Shown here piece after piece: positions 9,520 through 18,494 of a DNA stretch of 64,000 nt. A program made the translations under genes and the position numbers. Numbering within the stretch: the first letter of the stretch is position 1; every line of letters begins with the position of its first letter. This DNA comes from CAWGMT01 sp963823675. Lineage in GTDB: Bacteria > Planctomycetota > Planctomycetia > Isosphaerales > Isosphaeraceae. Location of the stretch: NCBI GenBank assembly GCA_963823675.1, contig CAWGMT010000021.1:62001-126000 (forward strand), read 5' to 3'. The notes under the pieces were generated by a model. That model did not search any database. It had not been told where the DNA came from and was given only the letters and a program-made list of their open reading frames with translations.

Positions 9520-12500
9520 TCATTGACGTGGAGTTATCGCACGAGATTTCTGGCTGACCAAGTAGGCAATCAGATCGACGAACTCCTCGGGTGTGACCCG
9601 TTTCTCCAGTCCGTCGGGCATCAGACTTTGCGTTTGGCGTCGCACCGCTTCGATGTCCGCGATCGCGATCGCATGCTTTTGGCCGTCCTGGTCGGCAAGG
9701 GTGAGCACCGCCTCCGTCTCCGCCACGCGAATCCCGCTCAGCACGCGACCGTCCTTGAGACCCACGGCCACGGAGTCGAAGCTCGGCGCAATCGAGCGGC
9801 TGGGCTCCAGGATCGATTCGATGATGGTCACGCGCGAGAATCGATCGCCGATTCCCGAGAGCTCCGGACCGATCCGCTCGCCACGGTCGCCCACCCGGTG
9901 GCACTTGAGGCAGAGCGACTTCTCCACGTCATCGAAGACCTTGCGACCGCGCTCGGGATCGCCGGCGCGTGTCAGGGCCAACTGGACCAGGCGCTCGTGC
10001 TCCTCGGTGGAGCTCTTGCGGCGAAACCGCACCTGCCAATCGGGCGCGCGCGCCCTTGAGGCGAGCTCCACGAACAGCCGATTCAACCCGCGGCCCAGGT
10101 CGATCTCGACCCGATCGGGTTCCGGCCGAAGATCCGATCTCTGGTAGATCAGTTTGCCGTTTGACCAGGCCCGCAAAGCGACGTTGCTCGAGGCCAGGAA
10201 CTGGACCCTCGCCGGCTCGGACAGCGCAAAGTCGGTGAACGCCAGCCATACAGAATCTCGCTTCGAGCCACCGCCGCCCGCGATCCGCACTCCTGCCTCG
10301 GCGCCGGTCGCGTACAGGGTCCGCCATCGGCCCGCACCTCCGGGCGGCGAATCGAAAGCTCGGTCGGGCGGTCCGCTCCGAGATAAAAAAGACCGGGCTT
10401 CCCCGGCTGGGATCGGCCCGGTCACCTCCCAGCGCACCAAGAGCCCGGTGGCGCCCTGCACATCGGCCACGGCGTGATCCAGTCCGGGGCGTTCGGCCGG
10501 AACATTTGTCCGCCGGCTCCAGTCGGTCAACGCGCGCACGACGAGCGGGAGGGTCTCCGCCGTGGGATGACGCTTCGCCAGATCAGCGAGCGCTGCGCCT
10601 TCTCGGGGGCCGCCCAGCTCCGCGATGCACGCGAGGGCGGCGGATCGCGTTTCGGGAACGGCGAGCATCGCGACTACCAGGGGCACGACGCGCGGTTCAT
10701 GGAGACGTCGCAGGGAATCCAGGCTCGCGCGACGCACGGCCGGGTCGCGATCGCGCGTCAGGTCGACAAGCGGATCGATGGCTCTCGAGAGGCCGAGCGC
10801 GCCGACGGCCATCGCCGCGGCCCGGCGCACGCCCTGGTCCTGATCCGCAAGCAGCGCTTGCACGCGCTCTCCCGCGGACGTGATGTGAAAAGCCGCGGCG
10901 ACCTCGATGACCGCGGTACGCACGTTCGGATCGGGCGAGCTCAGCTTGCCGACTACGAGCGATGCGGCTCCGGGCATGGACCGCTCTCCGACCAGGCGAA
11001 TCGCTCCCGCCAGCACCGGACCGTCCTCGAGCGAACCAACCAGCTCGTGGAGTCGCGCCGTCGCGCCCTCCGCGCTTCCGCCGGACAAAAGCGCCAGGGC
11101 GTGGAGGCGATTGGCCGTCGTGTGCGAGCGGTCGACGATCATCCTCGCAACGACTTCGCGCCTCGCGTCCGGGCCGTGATCCCGCACCGACTCGAGGATC
11201 GTGGCCACAACGTCGGGACGGGATTCGGCCTTCAGCCAGCGGTCGAGGGTCGCCAGGCGAGTCGCGATCTTTTCCCGCTGCATGCGCCGGAGCACGGCCA
11301 GTCGGACCGCGGGATCGGGATCGAAGAGCGCGCGATCGAGGGCCTCGCCGATCGCCTCGGTTCGTTCCCAGGCGACCGTGTTTGCCGGCCGTGGAGCCGG
11401 CCTGTAGCCCCAGTAGACCCAGGGCCCCGGTTTCTTGTACACACGCGCGAGCGCGCCGGCATAGTGGCGGCGGCGGTCGGGGCTTGGTTCGGTGCCCAGT
11501 CGCGCGATCAGGCCATCCACCACGTCAGGATCGGCACGATCGGCGATCGCACGCAGCGCCAAGGATCGCATCGGATCGCTGTCGGGTTTGTTGATGAGCG
11601 CGAGGACGGCAGGCCAGTTCGCCGAACGCCTCAGGGCAGAAATGGCCGCGTGCTCGAGGGCGAAATCGGGCTGCTTTAGCGCCTTGTCCAGCCAGGCCGG
11701 AGCGGCCGCCCACCGCAGTCGCGCAACCGCGATCAGGACTTCCCGCATGACGCGCGGGTCTCGCCCGTCGGCGAGGGCAGCCAGCTTGTTGGCCAGCTCG
11801 GCATCGCCAGGTCCGGCGGCCAGGCGATGCTGCGTCAAGACCGGGTCGCTCAGGTCTGCCAGGGCGCGTACGGCCTGGACCTGGATACGAGGGTCGGTGG
11901 TAGAGCGAGCCAGTCGCGCGAGGTCGTCGATCGCCGGCGAGCCGCCCAGGTGGGCCACGATCCACGTCGCGTGCAATTGTCCCAGTAGCCCGAGGCGACC
12001 TCGGCGGACGGCCTCGCGGGCGGCCGCTAGTGCCGGGCGCCCATCCGCTCGATGCGGAGCTGGGCCATGGCACGCTCGGCGTAGCTCGGCGAATCGAGGC
12101 GAGCGATCTCCCTCTCGATACCGTCATTCGAAGGACCGTCGTGCGCGCCGCCGCGGTGCGCTTGCCCGCGGGCGGCAATGCAGTAGATGCGGCCTCGGCC
12201 CCGCTTCGGTTGCTGACCGTCGGCCCAATCGGCCACGATCAAAGAGCCGTCACGCTGGGCGACCAGGTCGGTCGGCTTGAATCCATACGGGTCGTTGTCG
12301 GCGCCGGCCGCGAACTCGACTTGCGCCAGCGGCGCGAAGCTGCTTCCCGAGCGCTCCAGCCGGTATCGCATGACAGCGCGGCCCCATTCGCAGAAGAACA
12401 CGTTGCCCCGATACTCCGCGGGGAATCCCGCCTCCAGATAGCAAAGCCCTCCGGCGGACGAGCCGCGACCGAGGATGGCCAGAGGCGCCAAGGCAAGGTC

Positions 12501-13331
12501 AGGTTGCTCGGCGTAGAGATACGGATAGCCATGGTCGGCGCCGAAGAAGCTGTGGTAGACGCGGATCAGGTAATCCCCACCATCGTTCTCGTTGTCCCGC
12601 ACGAAGACGTTCAGCTCCTCGTCCAGGGCGATGTCATAGATATTCCGCAGGCCGGTCGCAAACACATGCAGGTCACGCCCGTCCGCGCGGCATCGAAGGA
12701 TGCCGCCGCCCTCCAGCACCAGCCGGTCGCCTTCCGGTCGCGAAACGTCGCAGCCGCGATCACCCAGGGCGAGGTAGAGCCAGCCGTCATGGCCCGCGAC
12801 CACGCCGTTGGCGCAGTGGAGTCGCGTCGGGTTCTTCTCGGGCGGCAATCCCAGGCCGGCCAACAGGTCGCGGCGAACTTCCGCTGCACCGCCGCCGGCG
12901 GCATCGCGCACGGCAGAAAGGAACGGCGCGTGCATGACAAACAAGGTCCCGTCGTGATAGGCGAGGCCCTGGATCGAGTTGAAGCCGCTCGCATAGACCG
13001 ACACCTTCTCGGCATATCCATCGCCGTCGAGATCCTCGATCAGTCGAACCTCGTCGCGGCGCACGATCTTGTCGCCGAGCCCCGAAACGTAATCGACGGC
13101 GACGAAGATCGATCCCGCCCGCGGCCCCGCGGCGATCGCCGACGGGTAGGCCACCATCGGGTCGCAGGCAAACAAGGTCGCCCGGAAGCCCGGCGGCAGT
13201 TTGAGCGGTGGGAACCTCTTTTCGGTCGCGGGCCCGCTACGGGCCACATCGTCTCCCGCCAGAACAACGGTTGGGAGCAACACCAACATGCAAGAGAACC
13301 ATAGAAAGCCAGTAACTCTCTTATCTCGCAT
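9520..13331 (-). CDS. PVC-type heme-binding CxxCH protein with HEAT repeats (one frameshift)
   Basis: About 1,270 residues after repair. Start at 13331, with GGAGGAG upstream and a signal peptide (GFLWFSCMLVLLPTVVLAG). Order: a soluble-dehydrogenase-like beta-propeller (residues about 35-420; HCANGVVAGHDGWLYLALGD), HEAT-type repeats (about 435-870), a jelly-roll/PA14-like beta domain (about 960-1100), then a cytochrome c module with CLKCH near residue 1138 and a late Met region (QSLMPDG) that could give the axial ligand. This architecture is characteristic of planctomycetes and verrucomicrobia and is thought to oxidise extracytoplasmic substrates. The two halves are separate frames: near 12030 GCCCGGCACTAG lacks one G (GCCCGGGCACTA would continue RALAAAREAV), a run-length error or a real split. 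Confidence 0.85.
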
Positions 13332-13684
13332 CGCCGGTGACTCCTCCGCTCCCCAAGAATCGCCGCTTGCCACTGGCTGCTGGCCCAAGCTCAAGACCAT
13401 CCGCGATTCTCATTCATTTGTTGGGCACATTCTCGCCATGAGATGCTGGACGCACAATGGGCGTGCCGTACAAAAGGGAGCGCCTGACACCTTTCACCGC
13501 ACCGATCGTCAACCTCGCTCTCCTCTTGCCCTGGTTGATCTCCGGCCTGACAATCGGCAATGGACTTGAGGGTCTGCCGCACCCATGCACGAGCGGCGAG
13601 CCTGGCCAACGTGCCCCGGCCAGGCGTCAGGCTGAACGGAACACGGTCCCTCCGGCAGCGTGCATGAACAACAAGGAGAATGTC

Positions 13685-15815
13685 ATGATCCGCCCGTTTC
13701 TGATCGCGGCTGGTATCGGGGCGCTTCTGGGAACGACGATCGGCTGGGCCGCAGACACAGGCCCCGACGGCTCGAGCCCGGCTCTGGACTTGCGGTCTCA
13801 CGAAGCCCAGAGTGCGCAAGTTCGAACTCGCTGCGCGGGGCGGCCGGCGGGATCCGGGTCACCTTCCATCCCGCCGACTGGCCCAGCGTGCACTTCCCGG
13901 CCCCACGCGGCCGGGCATGGGACTGGAGCTCCCAGGGGTCCCTTCTGCTCGCATTAAGGAACCCGGACCAGCATGAGATCGAGCTCGGCATCCGGATCGA
14001 CGACGACCCCGCGGCCGATGGCAAGATCCATTGCCGGACCGCCCAGGTGACGCTCAAGGCCCTCGAGTCCGCGACCGTCGCCGTGGCATTGAGCCGGATT
14101 GACCCCATGGCCCACGGCATGCGCGGGCTGCCCGCCCGTCCCGGAACCCGGGATGCAACCGCCTTTGGATCAGGGCCGTTTGACCTTCGACATGTCGTGG
14201 AGTTCCAGATCTTCGTCCACCAGCCAAGAACGTCGCGCCGGCTGGAGGTCCAATCGGCCAGGCTGGCGCCTGCGTTCTCTCTCGACGGAATCGTCGACCC
14301 GCTGGGGCAGTATGCCCGGGCGGACTGGCCCGGCAAGGTCCAGTCCGAATCGGACCTGGTGCGGCGTCACGAGCTCGAGGCGGCTGACATCAAGACTCAT
14401 CCCGCTCCTCCCGACCGCGACCGGTTCGGCGGCTGGAGCGACGGTCCCAGACAGCCGGCCACGGGGTTCTTCCGCACAGCCAGGCTGGCCGGCAAATGGT
14501 GGCTGGTCGATCCCGACGGAGCGCTCTTCCTGTCCCTTGGCGTCGATTGCGTGACGCCGCAACGAGGCGACGATTGTCTCCGGCCGCGAGTCGATGTTCG
14601 CGGCCTGCCCAAGCCCGGCGATCCGCTCGCCCGGCACTTCGGAAACGTCCGGGGAGTCCATTCCGGACCAGTCAAGGAGGGCAAGACTTTCAACTTCTAC
14701 GCGGCCAACCTCGAGCGGACTTACGGCCCCGACTTCTTCGATCGCTGGCGGCGAGACCGCCCTCGAACCGCCTGAAGTCCTGGGGCTTCAACACGGTCGG
14801 CAACTGGTCCGATCATCGCCTCTACAGCAACGGCCAGGTCCCCTACGTGGCCACGGTGGGTCTCGACGGCAACCACGCCCGGGTCGGCAGCGGGTCGGAT
14901 TACTGGGGAAAGATGCACGACCCGTTCGATCCGAGGTTTGCCGAGAGCGTGAAGAATAGCCTCCGCGGAGTGGTTAGCGAGGTGAAGGGAGATCCCTGGT
15001 GCCTGGGTTATTTCGTGGACAACGAGCTGAGCTGGGGCGGCTTCAGGCGACGAAGGCGGGCGCTACGGACTGGGCCTGGGGGCTCTCGGACCTGCCCGCG
15101 GCAAGCTCGCCGGCCAAGCGAGCGATCCTCGAACAGCTCAAGAAGAAGTACGCCGAGATCATCGCAGCTCAATGACGGCCTGGAATACCAACTTCAGCGA
15201 CTGGCAGGCGCTCGACTCCCCCTGGAGACCGGCCTCCAGCCATTCGGCCTGGTCGGCGGAGTTCAAAGCCGACCTGGCTGCGTTCGTCAAGGAGCTGGCC
15301 CGGACCTACTTCAAGACGGTTCGCGACCAGCTCAAGGCCGCCGATCCGGACCACCTTTACCTGGGCTGCCGGTTTGCGTGGCGGACCGACGAAGCGGTCG
15401 CCGCGGCGGCTGAGTTCTGCGACGTTGTCAGCTTCAACATCTACGATCGCCGGGTTGATCCCGGAAAATGGGGCTTCTTGACCAACCTGGGCCGCCCGGC
15501 GATCATCGGCGAATTCCATGCCGGGGCGCTCGACCGCGGGCATGTTTCACCCCGGATTGGTAAGCGGCGGCCGACCAGAAAGAGCGTGCGGCCATCTACA
15601 CCGACTTCGTTGCCAGCGTGCTGGAGAACCCAGCGCTTGTCGGCTGTCACTGGTTTCAGTTCGTGGACGAACCGCTGACAGGCAGGTCTTACGACGGCGA
15701 GAACTACAACATCGGCTTCCTTACCGTGACCGACACCCCCTACCCCGAGCTGGTCGCGGCCGCCCGGGCCATCCACAGGCACGCATATGCGCGCCGGGCT
15801 GGCAAGCCAGATTAG
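13685..15815 (+). CDS. GH50/agarase-like secreted glycoside hydrolase (several frameshifts)
   Basis: About 700 residues after repair. The start at 13685 has AAGGAG upstream and a signal peptide (FLIAAGIGALLGTTIGWA). A beta-sandwich region (VTFHPADWPSVHFPAP) is followed by a TIM-barrel: LSLGVDCVTP, WGFNTVGNWSD, VGSGSDYWGKMHDPFDPRF, WCLGYFVDNELSWG (probable acid/base Glu), SFNIYDRRVDPGKW, AIIGEFHAGALDRG (probable nucleophile Glu) and a final GCHWFQFVDEPLTGR. These are the landmarks of GH50 beta-agarases and relatives, which cleave beta-galactoside polysaccharides. Frame changes occur near 13835, 14760, 15055 and 15560. Both catalytic regions are otherwise well preserved, so sequencing error or very recent decay is likely. 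It converges on the next gene with a 4-base overlap. Confidence 0.75.
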
Positions 15816-16453
15816 GCGGTTGTCCGTTGTCCCTTGTCAGTCGTCCCGTCAACGATCATCGGTGTCGATACGTCGGGCGCCCTGGAAGACCGGCCCAGAC
15901 GGCGAGAAAGTAGCCCGCCAAACCAGCCCGCCAGCAATGCGAACAGCGAGTGACCAATCCGCACGAAGTTCTCGGTGGTGCCGCTCCAGCGCGTCAGGAA
16001 GCCGTTTGTCGGGCCATTCAATAAGACCGTTGAGCCCTGGTTGTAGACGCCGATTTGACTTCCATTCATGCTGAGGGCGAATGTCTGGGCCTGATTGCCC
16101 ACCAATCCCGAACCGGGCTCCAAGAGTGTAACGGTGTAGACGCCCAACGATCGCCCCGGCACTTTGGAATCGAGAAACGCGAGCAACTTGGTCGTGATGA
16201 GCCTGGATTCGATTGACGGCACCAGCGACGGCCCCAAATACGCCCAGCCCACAAGAGCGAATCCCAGCCAGAACGCTCGTCTGGATTCATGACTGTGGAT
16301 GGCAAGCAAAATCGACGTGAGCAAGATACCAAGCGTCACGGTGAAAAGTCCGCTGTCCCAGAGGTCGCTCGACTCTCGCAGAGCAGCGAAGCCAACCGCG
16401 ACAAACAAGACAACGACGAGCAGGTTGGCGATGGTGAACCGGATGCGCTTCAT
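15812..16453 (-). CDS. Hypothetical membrane protein, paralogue A
   Basis: 213 residues starting MKRIRFTIANLLVVVLFVAVGFA, with three N-terminal hydrophobic segments and one near residue 165 (HSLFALLAGWFGGLLSRRLG). The middle (about 100-160) is a short beta-like stretch including QTFALSMNGSQIGVYNQG. It is a tandem paralogue of the gene at 16505. Comparison shows that the middle corresponds to a partial WD40-like blade in the neighbour. No function is recognised. Confidence 0.65.
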   Translation of the reverse strand: MKRIRFTIANLLVVVLFVAVGFAALRESSDLWDSGLFTVTLGILLTSILLAIHSHESRRAFWLGFALVGWAYLGPSLVPSIESRLITTKLLAFLDSKVPGRSLGVYTVTLLEPGSGLVGNQAQTFALSMNGSQIGVYNQGSTVLLNGPTNGFLTRWSGTTENFVRIGHSLFALLAGWFGGLLSRRLGRSSRAPDVSTPMIVDGTTDKGQRTTA

Positions 16454-16504
16454 GACATGGTCTCGCTGTCATTGAACTAGAAACGGGGCAAAGTCCAATT
16501 TCGG

Positions 16505-17134
16505 TCACGAATTGGTCCCGTCAGGATTGACCCGTGTTGGTCCATCTGGATCTCTGGAAGATCGGCCCAAACTGCGAGAAAGTCGCCCGCCGAGCCAGCC
16601 CGCTATCAGGGCGAACAGCGAGTGCCCGATCCGGAGGGAATTCTCGGTCTTGCCGACCAACCTACCCAATGGCTTGCCAGTTGTCGCATCCCAAAGCATC
16701 ACGATGCCTGGCTGGGACGTGGCAATCCGGCTCCCGTCGCTGCCGAAGGCGACGCTCGAAACCTGATTGCCCGGTGATCCCGGACTGATGCTCCAACTGC
16801 CCGCGTGCCGGACTTTTCCAATTTTCAAAGTTCGCCGCGGCACGTTGTGGGCGAGCTGAGCCAGCGCCCTGGTCGTGATCAGCCGGGAATCGATCGACGG
16901 GACGAGACAGAGCCCAAGGTAGGTCCAGCCGAAGACGGCGAAACCGACCCAGAATGCCCGCCTGGATTCTGCGCAGTGGACCGCAAGCAAGATCGAGATC
17001 AGCAGGACGCCGAGCGTCAGGGAAAAAAGACCGCTATCCCACGATTCATTTGCTTCCCGCAGAGCAGCAAAACCGACGGCGGCCAACAAGACGACGATCA
17101 GCAGGCTGGCGATTGTGAATCGGATACGCCTCAT
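16505..17134 (-). CDS. Hypothetical membrane protein with a single WD40-like blade, paralogue B
   Basis: 209 residues, MRRIRFTIASLLIVVLLAAVGFA, sharing helices and loop spacing with the gene at 15812. Residues about 128-155 read VSSVAFGSDGSRIATSQPG then IVMLWDATTGKPL, a textbook WD40 beta-propeller blade with its D-G turn and final W-D. A lone blade cannot close a propeller. It sits between the third helix and the C-terminal helix, presumably on the outer side. Function unknown; see findings. Confidence 0.65.
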   Translation of the reverse strand: MRRIRFTIASLLIVVLLAAVGFAALREANESWDSGLFSLTLGVLLISILLAVHCAESRRAFWVGFAVFGWTYLGLCLVPSIDSRLITTRALAQLAHNVPRRTLKIGKVRHAGSWSISPGSPGNQVSSVAFGSDGSRIATSQPGIVMLWDATTGKPLGRLVGKTENSLRIGHSLFALIAGWLGGRLSRSLGRSSRDPDGPTRVNPDGTNS

Positions 17135-17193
17135 AGCTCGATCTCGGAAAAAGTGGAATCATCAGCCTTCGACGATCCTGAATCGATGAGCCG

Positions 17194-17562
17194 TCACGGA
17201 TGGCGCGGTGCGGGGCTGTCCAGCCAGTCGTCCCATAGACCCGACCTGCCTGACGGTGAGAATCGGGTTGGTCCGATCAGGCGCCGCCAGAGCGTCCCGA
17301 GGAGCCCCGCAGTCAGAAAGACGAGATAGAGTACGCTGGCGCTGCTCCAGACGACCAGTGTTACAAAGGGAATGAGCCAAAGCCCCATCTTGAAGGCTGC
17401 GCCGTCATGATTAACGATTGCAATGCCGCTGAACTCGACGAACACGAGCGTGGCGACCGATAGGTTCGCCAGACCGGCCGCACGAGCGAACGTCAAGGGT
17501 GTCGGTGCGGAGATCGCACCGGCCAGAGCGTTCTGACTGTCGATCGATTTCGGAGGTGCCAT
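17194..17562 (-). CDS. Hypothetical two-helix membrane protein
   Basis: 122 residues starting MAPPKSIDS. Two or three hydrophobic segments (LSVATLVFVEFSGIAIV, LWLIPFVTLVVWSSASVLYLVFL) and a polar C-terminal tail. No family recognised. It follows the two paralogous membrane proteins on the same strand, with gaps over 50 bases. Confidence 0.5.
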   Translation of the reverse strand: MAPPKSIDSQNALAGAISAPTPLTFARAAGLANLSVATLVFVEFSGIAIVNHDGAAFKMGLWLIPFVTLVVWSSASVLYLVFLTAGLLGTLWRRLIGPTRFSPSGRSGLWDDWLDSPAPRHP

Positions 17563-17681
17563 CGCAGAAGTCCCCGAGCGTTACAGCGCCAATACTCTCA
17601 GGATAGACCGACCGCGCAGACGAGGGAAAGAGCATTTGTTCGCTAAGGCGCCGCGCGAGAATAACGTTGGCGAATTCGTCG

Positions 17682-17742
17682 TTGTGGTGCAGGCGTCCCG
17701 CCTGCGTTCCCCGTACCGGCAGGCGGGACGCCTGCACCACAA
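17682..17742. repeat. Perfect 24-base inverted repeat
   Basis: The left arm 17682-17705 and right arm 17719-17742 are exact reverse complements (core GCAGGCGTCCCGCCTGC on the left), separated by a 13-base loop. No T-run follows. It lies in a 370-base gene-free stretch beside a dispersed repeat, and is more likely a mobile or structural repeat than a simple terminator. Confidence 0.75.
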
Positions 17743-17780
17743 TTGGCAAAGTTATTTCTGCCCGGTCCCCAACGCGGCGT

Positions 17781-17880
17781 AGCCGCAACCAAGGGATCGG
17801 GGGACAGAGCCCCCTCCTACACCCGCGCATCAGCACGTGCTCTTGTAGGAGCCGGCTCCGTCCGGCGATCCCAGGATGCC
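17781..17880 (-). repeat. Dispersed GGCTCTGTCCCCCGATC element, copy A (inverted)
   Basis: Contains AGGGATCGGGGGACAGAGCC and TTGTAGGAGCCGGCTCCGTC in the order expected for the reverse complement of copies at 23879-24070 and 24514-24700. It lies immediately downstream of the deleted adenosine-specific kinase gene. No coding capacity. Confidence 0.7.
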
Positions 17881-17931
17881 CACATCGTGCGGAGATGCTC
17901 GCGCGGACGAATCCAACCGCGACGAGCCAAA

Positions 17932-18211
17932 TCACAACTTGTAGCCGATCTGCCTCAAGAACCCCTTCCGCCACGCGATGTCGTCCTCCGTCTCGACACC
18001 CTTGGGGGAGGACCCATCCACCACGCCCAGGATGCCGCGACCCTGCTCGGTCTCGGCGACGACGACCTCCGTGGGGTTGGCGGTCGCACAAAAGATCCGG
18101 CAGACCTCGGGCACCATCTTGAGCGTATTCAGCACATTTGATGAAGTGGGTCTGCCCGAGGATGAAGTTGGTCGCCTCGGGCTTCTCGATCCGCAATGTT
18201 GCGATTTCCAT
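17932..18211 (-). pseudogene. Adenosine-specific kinase family gene with internal deletion
   Basis: The N-terminus, from the ATG at 18211, matches this short family (IEKPEATNFILGQTHFIK), and the last 68 residues match its C-terminus (VPEVCRIFCATANPTEVVV, ETEQGRGILGVVDG, FLRQIGYKL). The two parts meet near 18133 in different frames with roughly 65-70 central residues absent, compared with the usual length of about 160. The lost part is the middle of the fold, so no active protein is expected. A dispersed repeat lies directly downstream. Unlike the single-base breaks elsewhere, this cannot be a run-length error; it is a true deletion or an assembly collapse. Confidence 0.75.
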
Positions 18212-18494
18212 GTCCGGCTTCCCGCTCTCGTATTGGACCTGTTTGTTCTGGAGCTCGCTCCGAGGATGGGCCATTCCTGCTTGGCCCGTTTTATTCGATG
18301 ATATTGGGAACCGCGGGGCTTGGACAGCGTGAGGCTGGCGCGGTGCAAGGTTGGACGCAACGGCGCACTTGAAGCCCCACCGAACTCTTCGTTTCCTTTG
18401 TTTGCTTCTGTTCCAAGATCAGACCTGCGCAATGCGCCGGCTATTCGGCATGCTGCAGACACACCTTGAACAGAACCCAAGGAAATCGTCCGTT

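Noticed and set aside
10474..11679. A 401-codon plus-strand open frame
   Set aside because: Antisense to the HEAT-repeat region of the CxxCH protein; no motif or ribosome site.
12030..13304. A 424-codon plus-strand open frame
   Set aside because: It is antisense to the CxxCH protein, which has clear domains and a signal peptide; long antisense frames are expected at this GC content.
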